Assembly (NCBI RefSeq): GCF_002155685.1 | Contig: NZ_MUYK01000004.1 | Span: forward strand, 372,001 to 436,000 | Reading direction: 5' to 3' | DNA: 64,000 nt | Source of the DNA: Erythrobacter colymbi | GTDB lineage: Bacteria > Pseudomonadota > Alphaproteobacteria > Sphingomonadales > Sphingomonadaceae | Shown here: piece after piece, positions 1 to 8,369 of the stretch | Numbering within the stretch: the first letter of the stretch is position 1 | Layout: each line of letters begins with the position of its first letter | The notes under the pieces: generated by a model | Seen by the model: the letters and a program-made list of their open reading frames with translations, nothing else | Told to the model about the DNA's origin: nothing | Databases searched by the model: none | Translations under genes and position numbers: made by a program

Positions 1-852
1 GGCGCGCGCTATCTTTCGGGCGCGGGGATTTCGGGCCGGGGGATGATCAAGTTCTTCGAGCGGCTGCGCGGCAACGAGATCCGCGCGGGCTACAGCCAGG
101 CCGACGAGGCCGCCTATGCCCGCACCCACCCGCTCTCGGGCGACCGCATCCAGACCCTGCGCGGGCTGCTCGAACAGGATGCGGCGTGGAACACGCCCGA
201 AGACCCGGTGCTGCAGGAGCGCTTCCTGCGCGCCAAGGCCAAGCTCTACGGCTATCTCAACGAGCCCAAGCGCACCCTCGTCGCCTTCCCGCCGAGCGAC
301 ACCAGCGTCCCCGCCCGCTATGCCCGCGCCTATGCCTATCACAAGGACGCGCGCATCGACATGGCGATCGCCGAGACCGACGCGCTGATCGCCGCCGAAC
401 CCGACAATCCGTGGTTCCTCGAGCTGAAGGGGCAGGTGCTGCTCGAATCCGGGCGTCCGCGCGATGCGCTGGTGCCGCTGCGCCGCGCGACCGAGCTGAC
501 CCGCGCGCATCCGCTGATCGCGGGCCTGCTCGGCCATGCGCTGATCGCGACCGAGGACCAGTCGAACTTCGCCGAGGCCGAGACTGTGCTGCGCGCCTCG
601 GTGCAGAAGGACCGCTACAATCCCTTCGCCTGGTATCAGCTCGGCGTGGTCTACGAGGCGCGCGGCGACATTCCGCGCGCGCGGCTCGCCAGCGCCGAGG
701 TGCAGGTGATGAACCGCCAGTATCCGCAGGCAATCGCCAGCGCGCAGGCGGCCGAGGCCTACCTGCCCTATGGCTCGGCCGACTGGATCCGCGCGCAGGA
801 TGTCGCGCTCGAAGCGCGCGCCGAACTGGAACAGATCAAGAAGCGGCGCTAG
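1..852 (+). CDS. M48-family metalloprotease with C-terminal TPR region (5'-truncated by window edge)
   Basis: The reading frame is open from base 1, so the ATG at 43 is internal and the gene starts outside the window. The visible part begins with the end of an M48 (BepA/YfgC-like) peptidase domain: a GRGM-FFERL helix followed by ARTHPLSGDRI, the conserved THP-x-RI segment after the catalytic site. Downstream is an Ala/Leu-rich helical region with tetratricopeptide-like pairs (residues about 100-250 counted from base 43). The zinc-binding HExxH lies upstream and is not seen. Family members are periplasmic and act in outer-membrane protein quality control. A DsbA-like gene follows after 45 nt and another M48 gene after that, suggesting an envelope-protein maintenance cluster. 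Family call is firm; exact role is inference. Confidence 0.85.
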   Translation, partial: GARYLSGAGISGRGMIKFFERLRGNEIRAGYSQADEAAYARTHPLSGDRIQTLRGLLEQDAAWNTPEDPVLQERFLRAKAKLYGYLNEPKRTLVAFPPSDTSVPARYARAYAYHKDARIDMAIAETDALIAAEPDNPWFLELKGQVLLESGRPRDALVPLRRATELTRAHPLIAGLLGHALIATEDQSNFAEAETVLRASVQKDRYNPFAWYQLGVVYEARGDIPRARLASAEVQVMNRQYPQAIASAQAAEAYLPYGSADWIRAQDVALEARAELEQIKKRR

Positions 853-897
853 GCTGCGGCTCCGTCCCGCCGCTCGCCCAACCTCACGAAAGCACCC

Positions 898-1605
898 ATG
901 TCGACCCCATCCGAACCTTCGCCCCTGCGCCACACCCTGCTGACCGCGCTGCTGGGGCTGGTGTTCGGCTTCCTCGGCGCGGCGGCGTGGTCCTATTCCG
1001 GCCTTGCCGACAACCGCACCCGCAGCTTCCTGCTCGGCAACCCCGATCTCCTGCCGCAGATGGCGCAGGCCTATGAGGAGCAGGAGGCGGCCAAGCGGCT
1101 CGCGCAGATGGGGGGCGAGGTGCTCCAGCCCTTCCCCGGCGTCGTGCTCGGCAACCCCAACGGCAAGCGCGTGCTGGTCGAATTCAGCGACTACAACTGC
1201 ACCTTCTGCCGCCAGAGCCTCGGCGACGTGAGCCGCCTGATCGCCGAGGACCCCGATCTCAAGGTCGTGATCCGCGAATGGCCGATCTTCGAAGGCAGCG
1301 ACGTCGCCTCGCGCATGGCGTTGGCGGCGGGGATGCAGGGCAAATACGCCGCCTTCCATGATGCGATGTTCCGCACGAGGGATGTCGAGGCCGCCGCGCG
1401 CGCCGCCGGGCTCGATATGGCCAAGGCCCAGCAGGACATGGCCTCCGAGGTCGTCTCGACCGAGATCGCCCGCAACCTCGATCACGCCCGCGCCCTGGGC
1501 TTCACCGGCACCCCGGCATGGATCGCGGGCAACAAGCCCTTCGGCGGGGCGGTCGGCTACGAGAAGCTCAAGGCGGCACTGACCGCCGCCGGCACCGCTT
1601 CTTGA
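898..1605 (+). CDS. DsbA-family thiol-disulfide oxidoreductase (Com1/ScsC-like)
   Basis: A 235-residue protein with an N-terminal hydrophobic segment (about residues 13-31) that is a signal anchor or signal peptide. A thioredoxin fold follows, with an active-site C101-TF-C104 after a FSDYN strand and a cis-proline loop GFTGTPAWI near residue 210. This matches the DsbA/Com1 family of periplasmic oxidoreductases that introduce or isomerise disulfides. It lies 45 nt downstream of an M48/TPR peptidase gene and 8 nt upstream of another M48 gene, so the three are probably co-transcribed. A dedicated partner DsbB or DsbD is not in the window. The ATG at 898 gives the full export signal. Confidence 0.9.
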   Translation: MSTPSEPSPLRHTLLTALLGLVFGFLGAAAWSYSGLADNRTRSFLLGNPDLLPQMAQAYEEQEAAKRLAQMGGEVLQPFPGVVLGNPNGKRVLVEFSDYNCTFCRQSLGDVSRLIAEDPDLKVVIREWPIFEGSDVASRMALAAGMQGKYAAFHDAMFRTRDVEAAARAAGLDMAKAQQDMASEVVSTEIARNLDHARALGFTGTPAWIAGNKPFGGAVGYEKLKAALTAAGTAS

Positions 1606-1613
1606 GGCCAGCG

Positions 1614-2603
1614 ATGCGCAGGGGGGTGCTGCTCGCGTGGCTCGCCGCCGCCGCGGCGCCGCTCGCCGCGCAGGACGAGGCCCTGCCCTATATCGATATC
1701 GATTACGCTGCCGAGCGTGCCGCCATCGGCCGCTATCAGGATGCCGACCAGCGCTTGCAGGATGTGGGCTGGCAGCTCGCCCGCGCCAATGCGCCCTATT
1801 GTTCGCGGATCGTGCCGGGCATCGGCCTGCAATTGCAGGACATGGCGAGCTATGGCGCGGCCGGGATTGCCCGCCGCGCGCTCGGCCTCAAGGGCAACTT
1901 CGCGGTGCAGACCGCCGCGCGCGGATCGCCCGCCGCGCTCGCCGGGATATTCACCCGCAACCGCGAGGTGGCGCGGATCGAGACGCTCGATCCCAACACG
2001 CTCCCCGCCGCCGAGCGCTTCGAATGGCAGCGGCTGGCGAAGGTGCACGACCACATCGAGGCGATGCTGACCGAGCATGGCGGCATCGCGATCACCTTTG
2101 CCGATGGCGGGGCGGCGCGGGTCCAGCCGGTCGAGGTCTGCGCCAGCCGCTTCGAGCTGATGGGCGATGGCGACAAGGCCGTGGCCGACGGCGCCCGGGT
2201 GGTGATCGGCATCGGCTTTCCCGCCTTCGCCTACCCCGAGGAAGAGGTCTTCGCCGCGCTCGTTGCGCATGAGCTGGCGCACAATGTGCTCGGCCATGAC
2301 GCATGGCTCGACGAGCACGGGCGCAGCGACCGCAACGTCCGCCGGATCGAGCGCGAGGCCGACCGGCTGGTGCCGTGGCTGCTCGCCAATGCGGGCTATG
2401 ATCCCTCCGCCGGCCCGCGCTTCATGCGCCGCTGGGGCGCGAAGCACGATTCGGGCCTGAGGATGCGCCGCAACCACGAAGGCTGGGACGAACGCGCAGA
2501 GCACATGGAGCGCGAACTGCCCCTGGTGCAGGACCTGATGGCGCGCGAGGGCAGGGCGGATTGGAGCCAGCATTTCCGGCGGGAGATAACGCCCGAGCGC
2601 TGA
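1614..2603 (+). CDS. M48-family metallopeptidase, exported
   Basis: I take the ATG at 1614, because it puts a clean signal peptide (LLAWLAAAAAPLAAQ, residues 6-20) at the N-terminus of a 329-residue protein; an in-frame start at 1518 lies inside the preceding gene. A stretch near residues 95-115 (LGLKGNFAVQTAARGSPAALAGI) resembles a PDZ ligand-binding loop. The zinc site is H219-E-L-A-H223 within VAHELAHNVLGHD, with a likely third ligand in IEREADR near residue 247. Family members degrade or repair misfolded envelope proteins. It shares no overall similarity by eye with the M48 gene at 1-852 beyond the family signature. Likely periplasmic. Confidence 0.88.
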   Translation: MRRGVLLAWLAAAAAPLAAQDEALPYIDIDYAAERAAIGRYQDADQRLQDVGWQLARANAPYCSRIVPGIGLQLQDMASYGAAGIARRALGLKGNFAVQTAARGSPAALAGIFTRNREVARIETLDPNTLPAAERFEWQRLAKVHDHIEAMLTEHGGIAITFADGGAARVQPVEVCASRFELMGDGDKAVADGARVVIGIGFPAFAYPEEEVFAALVAHELAHNVLGHDAWLDEHGRSDRNVRRIEREADRLVPWLLANAGYDPSAGPRFMRRWGAKHDSGLRMRRNHEGWDERAEHMERELPLVQDLMAREGRADWSQHFRREITPER

Positions 2604-2678
2604 ACCGTTGCACTGTCACGGCGGCGCGACCGATTACCCGTGTCGTTTGCGACGAAATGAGTTAGACCATCGCGGACT

Positions 2679-3893
2679 ATGGCAGTGCTCCAGATCCAGG
2701 CGGCGCCGTTCTTCGCCAGCAAGAACCGGGCGTTCTGGAACCTCCAGCTGGCGGGCTGGGGTGCCGCGTTCCTGTTGCGCGCAGTGATCGCCTTCGCGAA
2801 CGACCAACCCTTCGCACTTCTTGCGTTGATCCTCATCTCGACCGTCACCGGCTTTTCGATCAGCCTGCTGCTGTCGGTCGCCTACCGCGTCCTGATCCAG
2901 CAGCGCCCGCTCATCACATGGGGGATGACAGCCGTGGTTCTGGCTGCGGCGGTGATCATCAACACCTCGATCGACGCGTGGGTGCAGGGAGTCTATTACG
3001 GCGCCAGCCGGGAGACGACCTTCCTGCAGCTGGTGATCAGCCTGTCGTTCATCCCGCTCGCGCTGCTGGTCGGGTGGAGCGCGCTCTACTACGCGATCAA
3101 CTTCTTCCTGACGGTGGAACAGCAGGCCGACCGGCTCGAGCGGCTCGAAGCGCAGGCCACCGCCGCGCAGCTCGCCATGCTGCGCTACCAGCTCAACCCG
3201 CACTTCCTGTTCAACACGCTGAATTCCATCTCGACGCTGGTGCTCCTGAAGCAGACCGAGCCTGCCAACGCGATGCTGACGCGCCTCTCGGGCTTCCTGC
3301 GCCACACCCTGATCGCCGAGCCCGGCAGCCAGGTCAGCCTCGCCCAGGAGATCGAGACGCTCCAGCTCTATCTCGATATCGAGCGGATGCGCTTCGAGGA
3401 GCGGCTGCGCACCCATTTCGAGATCGACGAGGCGGCCAAGACCGCGCAGCTCCCCGCGATGCTGCTGCAACCGCTGGTCGAGAACGCGATCAAATACGCC
3501 GTCAGCACGCAGGAGGAAGGCGCGCAGATCGCGCTCACCGCGCGCGTGATCGGTGACCGGCTGCGGCTGACGGTGGAGGACACCGGGCCGGGCATGGATG
3601 ATACCCCGCGTGATCCGGCCGCACCGGTCGCGCCCGGCCGCCCGGTCTCCACCGGCGTCGGCCTTGCCAATATCCGCAATCGTCTGGCGCAGGCCTATGG
3701 CGATGCGCATCTGTTCGAAACCCGTTCGGAAGCTGGGGGCGGCTTCACCGTGCTGATCGAGATTCCCTTCACTCCGGCCACCAGAGCCGAGGACAGGACA
3801 GCACCCGCCGCGGCAGTCGGGACTGCCCCAAGTGGCGGGGGCGACAATATCATCCCCCTAAATCCCCCCAAAATCATCGGAACGACCGCATGA
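2679..3893 (+). CDS. LytS/YehU-type sensor histidine kinase
   Basis: A 404-residue membrane kinase. Residues about 25-145 contain four hydrophobic segments with very short periplasmic loops, so the stimulus is probably sensed in the membrane. The His_kinase (PF06580) block LRYQLNPHFLFNTLNSIS carries the phospho-accepting H175; the ATPase region has the N-box PLVENAIKYAV and G-box DTGPGMDD, then GVGLANIRNRL. The C-terminal 40 residues after IEIPFTP are a Pro/Ala/Gly-rich tail outside the kinase domain. The stop overlaps the start of the response regulator by 4 nt (ATGA), indicating translational coupling. The cognate signal and targets cannot be told from sequence. Confidence 0.93.
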   Translation: MAVLQIQAAPFFASKNRAFWNLQLAGWGAAFLLRAVIAFANDQPFALLALILISTVTGFSISLLLSVAYRVLIQQRPLITWGMTAVVLAAAVIINTSIDAWVQGVYYGASRETTFLQLVISLSFIPLALLVGWSALYYAINFFLTVEQQADRLERLEAQATAAQLAMLRYQLNPHFLFNTLNSISTLVLLKQTEPANAMLTRLSGFLRHTLIAEPGSQVSLAQEIETLQLYLDIERMRFEERLRTHFEIDEAAKTAQLPAMLLQPLVENAIKYAVSTQEEGAQIALTARVIGDRLRLTVEDTGPGMDDTPRDPAAPVAPGRPVSTGVGLANIRNRLAQAYGDAHLFETRSEAGGGFTVLIEIPFTPATRAEDRTAPAAAVGTAPSGGGDNIIPLNPPKIIGTTA

Positions 3894-4696
3894 CCATCAG
3901 AACCATCCTCGTCGACGACGAGAAGCTCGCCATCCAGGGCCTCCAGCTGCGGCTCCAGCCGTTCGAGGACGTGGAAATCATCGACACCTGCGCCAACGGC
4001 CGCGAGGCGATCCGCAAGATCAAGACCGAGAAGCCCGACCTCGTCTTCCTCGACATCCAGATGCCCGGATTCGACGGCTTTTCCGTCGTCAAGGGCGTGA
4101 TGGAGATCGAACCCCCGCTGTTCGTCTTCGTCACCGCCTATGAAGAACACGCGATCCGCGCCTTCGAGGCCAATGCCGTCAACTATCTGATGAAGCCGGT
4201 CGACGAGCAGAAGCTCGCCGACACCATCGAGCGCGTGCGCCAGCGCCTCGCCGAGAAGAAGTCGTCCGAGGATGCCGGGCAGCTACTCGAAGTCCTTAGC
4301 GAGATCGCGCCCGAGCGGGCGGCGGATTTTGTGGAAACCACCACGCCCGCGACCGAGAGCGCCGACCGCTTCGAGAAGCTCATCAACGTCAAGGACCGCG
4401 GCCAGATCTTCCGCGTCGAGGTCGACACGATCGAGCATATCGAGGCCGCGGGCGACTACATGATCATCTCTACCGGCGACAATTCGCTGGTGCTGCGCGA
4501 GACGATGAAGGACCTCGAACGCCGCCTCGACCCGAGGAAGTTCCAGCGCGTCCATCGCTCGACGATCGTCAACCTCGACCTCGTCCGGCAGGTTAAGCCC
4601 CACACCAACGGCGAATGCTTCCTGGTGCTGGACAGCGGCGCCGAGGTGAAGGTGAGCCGCTCCTATCGGGACGTGGTGGCCAGATTCGTGCATTGA
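3890..4696 (+). CDS. LytTR-family response regulator
   Basis: A 268-residue two-domain regulator. The receiver domain (1-120) has the acidic pair DDE near residue 9, phospho-acceptor D55 in FLDIQMPG, and the conserved K in YLMKPVDE. A linker rich in Glu precedes a LytTR DNA-binding domain (about 165-266) with the typical FRVEVDTIEHIEAAGDY strand and RVHRSTIVNL helix-strand. The start overlaps the kinase stop by 4 nt, so kinase and regulator form a co-translated pair. LytTR proteins bind imperfect direct repeats; no such site is evident beside this gene. A strong hairpin follows 8 nt after the stop. Confidence 0.95.
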   Translation: MTIRTILVDDEKLAIQGLQLRLQPFEDVEIIDTCANGREAIRKIKTEKPDLVFLDIQMPGFDGFSVVKGVMEIEPPLFVFVTAYEEHAIRAFEANAVNYLMKPVDEQKLADTIERVRQRLAEKKSSEDAGQLLEVLSEIAPERAADFVETTTPATESADRFEKLINVKDRGQIFRVEVDTIEHIEAAGDYMIISTGDNSLVLRETMKDLERRLDPRKFQRVHRSTIVNLDLVRQVKPHTNGECFLVLDSGAEVKVSRSYRDVVARFVH

Positions 4697-4700
4697 TGTG

Positions 4701-4804
4701 TGCGGGGGCGCCTCCGCGCCCCCGTCCTCGCTAGACGCGCAGCAAAGCTGCGCCCGCTGCGGGCGGCCGTTCGGCCTTGCGGAGCCTGCGGCTCCGGACA
4801 GGCG
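4701..4804. repeat. Chain of short hairpins downstream of the LytTR gene
   Basis: Five back-to-back perfect or near-perfect stem-loops are visible: an 8-bp stem with CTCC loop at 4704-4723, then GCGCAGC-AAA-GCTGCGC, GCCCGC-T-GCGGGC, GGCC-GTT-CGGCC-like, and GGAGCC-TGC-GGCTCC. No T-tract follows, so it is not a classic intrinsic terminator, although it may act as a 3' mRNA-stabilising or Rho-blocking structure. The first module (8-bp stem, CTCC loop, then GTCCTCG) recurs at 61426-61452. Nothing else is seen in the gap to 4831. Confidence 0.6.
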
Positions 4805-4831
4805 CTATTCTTCATCCATTGACCTTCCTCC

Positions 4832-4936
4832 TCGTCATTGCGAGGAGCGTAGCGACGAAGCAATCCATGGACTGACGCGCAATTCCAAGCGCTCGGGCCA
4901 TGGATCGCCGCGGGCCTTCGGCCCTCGCGATGACGA
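4832..4936. repeat. Dispersed palindromic intergenic repeat, GTCATTGCGAG type
   Basis: The left end TCGTCATTGCGAGGAGCG and the right end, read on the other strand, TCGTCATCGCGAGGGC form imperfect terminal inverted repeats about 105 bp apart, with CCATGG at both inner boundaries. The GCGAGGAGCG-AGCGACGAAGCAATCCA core is a type that, from general knowledge, recurs in intergenic DNA of many proteobacteria. It sits immediately before the nadC ribosome-binding site, so the nadC leader carries the right arm. Confidence 0.65.
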
Positions 4937-4947
4937 AGGATTGATCG

Positions 4948-5817
4948 GTGCCCGACTTCACCCTCCCCGGCTTCGACCTCGCCACCTTCATCCGCGAGAC
5001 CCTCGCCGAAGACCTCGGCGAAGGTCTCCCCGGCGGCGGGCGGGATGTCACGAGCGAAAGCGTCATTCCCGCCGATGCGCGCTTTTCCGGGGTCATGGAC
5101 AGCCGCGATGCGATCACCGTCGCGGGGCTGCCGCTGGCCGAGGCCTTCTTCCGGCACCTCGATCCCGAGTGCCTGATCGAACCGCTGGTCGCGGACGGTG
5201 ATGCCGTGCCTGCAGGCACCGACCTGATGAGCATCGAGGGCCGCGCGCGGGCGCTGCTGACGGCGGAGCGCAGCGCGCTCAACATCGTCCAGCATCTCTC
5301 CGGCATCGCCACCCTGACCCGCGCTTACGTGGACGCGATGCGCGCGGGCAGCGCCACCTGCACGCTGCTCGACACCCGCAAGACCATCCCGGGCCTCAGG
5401 TTCCTCGAGAAATACGCCACCCGCCAGGGCGGCGCGCAGAACCACCGCATGGGGCTGTGGGATGCGGCGATGATCAAGGACAATCACGTCGCGGTCGCCG
5501 GAACCGTCGGCGAGGCGGTGCGCCGGGCGCGCGAGGCGGGGGTGGAGAAAATCATCTGCGAGGTCGACCGCCTCGACCAGATCGAGCCCGCGCTGGCCGC
5601 AGGCGCGCACCACCTGCTGCTCGACAACATGGACCCCGCCACCCTTGCCGAGGCCGTAAGGATCGTCGCAGGCCGCGTCCCGACCGAGGCAAGCGGGGGC
5701 GTCAACCTCCAGACCATCGCCGCCAAGGCCGCATCGGGCGTGGACTTCATCTCCGTCGGCCGCCTCACCCAGAGCGCGCCCGCCGCCGACATCGGTCTGG
5801 ATTTCAAGCCGCTGTGA
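4948..5817 (+). CDS. nadC: Nicotinate-nucleotide pyrophosphorylase (quinolinate phosphoribosyltransferase)
   Basis: Converts quinolinate and PRPP to nicotinate mononucleotide in de novo NAD synthesis; cytoplasmic. The 289-residue length is normal for NadC. Recognisable stretches include AEDLG near the N-terminus, the AERSALNIVQHLSGIAT helix, the PRPP/quinolinate-binding DTRKTIPGLR, KYA-R-GGAQNHR, and IKDNHV, plus the C-terminal EASGGVNL and GVDFISVG phosphate-binding loops. The GTG start is supported by GAAGGA 7 nt upstream. nadA and nadB are not adjacent. The stop overlaps the next start by 4 nt (GTGA). Confidence 0.95.
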   Translation: MPDFTLPGFDLATFIRETLAEDLGEGLPGGGRDVTSESVIPADARFSGVMDSRDAITVAGLPLAEAFFRHLDPECLIEPLVADGDAVPAGTDLMSIEGRARALLTAERSALNIVQHLSGIATLTRAYVDAMRAGSATCTLLDTRKTIPGLRFLEKYATRQGGAQNHRMGLWDAAMIKDNHVAVAGTVGEAVRRAREAGVEKIICEVDRLDQIEPALAAGAHHLLLDNMDPATLAEAVRIVAGRVPTEASGGVNLQTIAAKAASGVDFISVGRLTQSAPAADIGLDFKPL

Positions 5818-6221
5818 AGCTCGCCCGGGGGCCACGACCGCTGGCGATCCGCGTCTTCGCCGCCGCTTTCCTCGCCGCCGCCCTGCTGCGGCTGCTGCGG
5901 GGCCTCTACGACCTCCCGCTGGCCGAGACGGTCTATGCGCTCCACCTGCCGTGGTTCGCGTGGAACCGCGACTGGACGATTGTGGCGCTCTCGGCCGAGT
6001 TCACCATCGCGCTCATCCCGCTCGCGTGGATCACGCTTTTCGCCGCGCCCTTCGCCCGCTGGCTGGTGCTCGGCTTCGGCGCGCTGCGGCTCGCTTTCCT
6101 CGATCCGTCCGCGCTGACCGGAGCCGTGCTGGTCGCGATCGCGATGGCGAGCCTGCTCACCCCGCAGGCCGCCCGCTGGTTCAGGCATAGGGAAGGGGTC
6201 GATCCTGCGGTCTTCGACTAG
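5814..6221 (+). CDS. Small integral membrane protein of unknown function
   Basis: I place the start at the GTG at 5814, which overlaps the nadC stop (GTGA) and yields 135 residues; no ATG occurs before a late internal Met. The protein has about four hydrophobic segments: IRVFAAAFLAAALLRLL, IVALSAEFTIALIPLAWITLF, FARWLVLGFGALRLAFL and TGAVLVAIAMASLL. No family is recognised. Tight coupling to nadC suggests co-expression only. The end overlaps the likely start of the RNase T2-like gene by about 17 nt. Confidence 0.6.
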   Translation: MKLARGPRPLAIRVFAAAFLAAALLRLLRGLYDLPLAETVYALHLPWFAWNRDWTIVALSAEFTIALIPLAWITLFAAPFARWLVLGFGALRLAFLDPSALTGAVLVAIAMASLLTPQAARWFRHREGVDPAVFD

Positions 6222-6930
6222 CCTCGCGCTCCTCGCTGCCGCCTTCGCGCTCGGCTCGCCCGCCGCCGCGCCGGAGCCCGCGCAGGCGCAGGCCTACCAG
6301 TGCCGCGCGCCGCAGGTCACCCGCGTGCCGCGCATCACGCCCGACGGCCCGCGCCGCAAATCCGCGATCACCGGCTACACCCTCGCATTGAGCTGGAGCC
6401 CCGAGTTCTGCCGCACCCGCACCGACGATCCCGCCCACGCGGTCCAGTGCTCGGGCGAGAACGGCAGCTTCGGCCTCGTCGTCCACGGGCTGTGGCCCGA
6501 GAGCGCCCAGGGCTGGCCGCAGTGGTGCGAGGCGAGGCGCGCAATCACCCCTGCCGAGATCCGCAGCGCGATGTGCCTCATGCCCGACGAGCGCCTCGTC
6601 GCGCGCGCCTGGGCCAAGCACGGCAGCTGCATGGTCGGTCGCCCGGCGGCCTATCTCGAGATCATCGGCATTTTGCGCAGCGGCCTGCGCTTGCCCGAAT
6701 ATGACCGCATCAGCCGCGAGGAGGGCCTCACCGCCGGTCGCATCCGCGCCGCCTTCGCCGATGCCAACCCCGACTGGCCCGAGAGCGCCGTCGGCGTCGA
6801 GCTCACCCCGCGCGGCTGGCTCGAGGAAATCCGCCTGTGCTACTCCAAACGCTTCCGCCCCGCCCCCTGCCCTGCTGCCCGCCGCGGCGCGAAAGACAGC
6901 GCGGCGGCGAAGATCTGGCGGGGGTTGTGA
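6205..6930 (+). CDS. RNase T2-family protein, exported, with a non-standard start and altered catalytic motif
   Basis: The frame encodes a clear signal peptide (LALLAAAFALGSPAAA) but has no in-frame ATG, GTG or TTG upstream of it. The first standard start, GTG 6325, lies inside the mature protein. I chose CTG 6205 because GGAAGGGG ends 6 nt before it; ATC 6202 is the alternative. RNase T2 active-site motif CAS I is present as VHGLWPE (H94). CAS II reads RAWAKHGSC (K138, H139), where the family normally has Glu-Trp; the Glu is Ala here, so catalysis may be weakened. Several Cys residues fit disulfide bonds in the periplasm. RNase T2 enzymes cut RNA at unpaired bases. Confidence 0.82.
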   Translation: MRSSTSLALLAAAFALGSPAAAPEPAQAQAYQCRAPQVTRVPRITPDGPRRKSAITGYTLALSWSPEFCRTRTDDPAHAVQCSGENGSFGLVVHGLWPESAQGWPQWCEARRAITPAEIRSAMCLMPDERLVARAWAKHGSCMVGRPAAYLEIIGILRSGLRLPEYDRISREEGLTAGRIRAAFADANPDWPESAVGVELTPRGWLEEIRLCYSKRFRPAPCPAARRGAKDSAAAKIWRGL

Positions 6931-7052
6931 GGGGGCGGGGCGCCAAACCCTCTTCCCTCATTTCAGCAAGATAGGCATGATCTCCCGCGGTCGCCCCTGC
7001 ATGCCCGCGCGGGTGGCGGCGACCCTTTCATCTACGAGGAGCCGCCTGCCCC

Positions 7053-7481
7053 ATGAATGCCGCCCGCAACATCTGGTCCGTCGCGCTGGGTCTCCTGTTC
7101 TTGCTGCTGGTGCTGGTCGGCGGAGGGCTGGGGTCGTGCGCGGCCTATAACTCGGTGCGCGTCTGGAACGCCGAGACGGCGGGCGAGGCCGAGCTCGCGC
7201 AGGCGCGGCAGAACCGCCAGATCGCCACGCTCGAGGCCGAGGCCAAGCTCGAGAGCGCCAAGCTGCTCGCGCAGGCCGAGGTCGAGCGCGCCAAGGGCGT
7301 CGCCGAGGCCAACCGGATCGTCGCCGACGGGCTCGGAGGGCCGGAGGGCTATCTGCGCTATCTCTATATCGAGCACCTCGCGCAGTCGGAGGGGCAGATC
7401 ATCTATGTGCCGACCGAGGGCGGTCTGCCGATTCTCGAGGCCGGACGGCTGCGGCCCAAGCCCGCCCCGGCGCAGGAGTGA
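7053..7481 (+). CDS. Short Band-7/SPFH-like membrane protein
   Basis: A 142-residue protein with one N-terminal membrane segment (about residues 9-31) and a long charged helix rich in Ala, Glu and Lys. The part AEVERAKGVAEANRIVADGLGG resembles the distal helix of Band-7/SPFH (HflK/HflC, stomatin-like) proteins, but the SPFH beta domain is absent. The gene is preceded by GAGGAG 11 nt before the ATG and overlaps the next gene by 4 nt (GTGA). Role unknown; SPFH relatives scaffold membrane proteases. The resemblance may reflect general coiled-coil composition. Confidence 0.6.
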   Translation: MNAARNIWSVALGLLFLLLVLVGGGLGSCAAYNSVRVWNAETAGEAELAQARQNRQIATLEAEAKLESAKLLAQAEVERAKGVAEANRIVADGLGGPEGYLRYLYIEHLAQSEGQIIYVPTEGGLPILEAGRLRPKPAPAQE

Positions 7482-8311
7482 CGGGTCGGGGGTTCCACCG
7501 GCTCGCGGCGGCCTGCGTCGCCGCGCTGGTGCTGTCCGCGCAGCCGGGTGCGATGGCGCAGGAGGCGGCTCCGCCCACGGCGGCGCCCCTCGCTCCCGCC
7601 CCGCCCCCGTCCAAGGCGCGCGGGCCGACCCCGCAGGGCCTCTCCATCTGGGCTGGCCTGATCCAGCAGAACTACCCGCCCGAAGCCGCGCGGCTGATGC
7701 AGCAAGGCAGCGTCAGGGTCCGTGCGATCGTCGATCCGCAAGGCTGGGTGACCGAATGCCTCGTCATTCAATCGAGCGGGCATGACCTGCTCGACACGGC
7801 GGCGTGCGACGGGATGCGGCGGTTTGCGGTGTTCAATCCCGCGATCGATGCCGATGGAAGGCCGACGGTCGGCACCTATGCGACGATCATCACCTACAGG
7901 GCGAAAATCCCGTCCCCGTCCGCTACGCCGCAGACATCCGCTGCCGCGTCGAAGGCGCGCGCGCTGTCTCCCAGAAGCGCCGACATCTGGGCCGCCCGGA
8001 TCAAGGAGAACTACCCGCGCGAAGCGGCCCTCCAGTCGCTCGAGGGGAGCGTCGGCGTCAGGGTCTGGGTCAACGCCCTGGGGCTGGTGGACGAGTGCGA
8101 GGTGATCGCATCGAGCACCCACGACATCCTCGATCAGGCGGCCTGCGAATCGATGCGCCGATACGCCCGGTTCAATCCCGCGCTGGATGCCGAGGGCCAG
8201 CCGACGTGGGGCGCATTCACTACGCTGATCACGTATCGCATCGATCAGCCCGTGCCCCCGCCCGAAGCCTCGCCCCCGCCCGCGGCGGAGGGCGGCGCGG
8301 CGGGCTTGTAA
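7478..8311 (+). CDS. Exported protein with two tandem TonB-C-like domains
   Basis: A 277-residue protein beginning at a GTG that overlaps the previous stop. It has a signal peptide (LAAACVAALVLSAQPGAMAQ) rather than a TonB N-terminal anchor with PxxP spacer. Two similar modules follow (about 48-140 and 160-255). Each runs IWA-IKxNYP-EA, then GSV-VR-WV, a D/TEC core, SS-HD-LD-AAC, MRRYARFNPA-D-G and a TITYR strand, which is the fold signature of the TonB C-terminal domain. Two cysteines per module (EC and AAC) are conserved between the copies. Function unknown; peptidoglycan or receptor contact is possible. Confidence 0.75.
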   Translation: MTGRGFHRLAAACVAALVLSAQPGAMAQEAAPPTAAPLAPAPPPSKARGPTPQGLSIWAGLIQQNYPPEAARLMQQGSVRVRAIVDPQGWVTECLVIQSSGHDLLDTAACDGMRRFAVFNPAIDADGRPTVGTYATIITYRAKIPSPSATPQTSAAASKARALSPRSADIWAARIKENYPREAALQSLEGSVGVRVWVNALGLVDECEVIASSTHDILDQAACESMRRYARFNPALDAEGQPTWGAFTTLITYRIDQPVPPPEASPPPAAEGGAAGL

Positions 8312-8369
8312 TAACCGCTACATGCCCCATCTGGCCGGTCGACATCCCCCAGCCACCAAGGAGCAGCGC

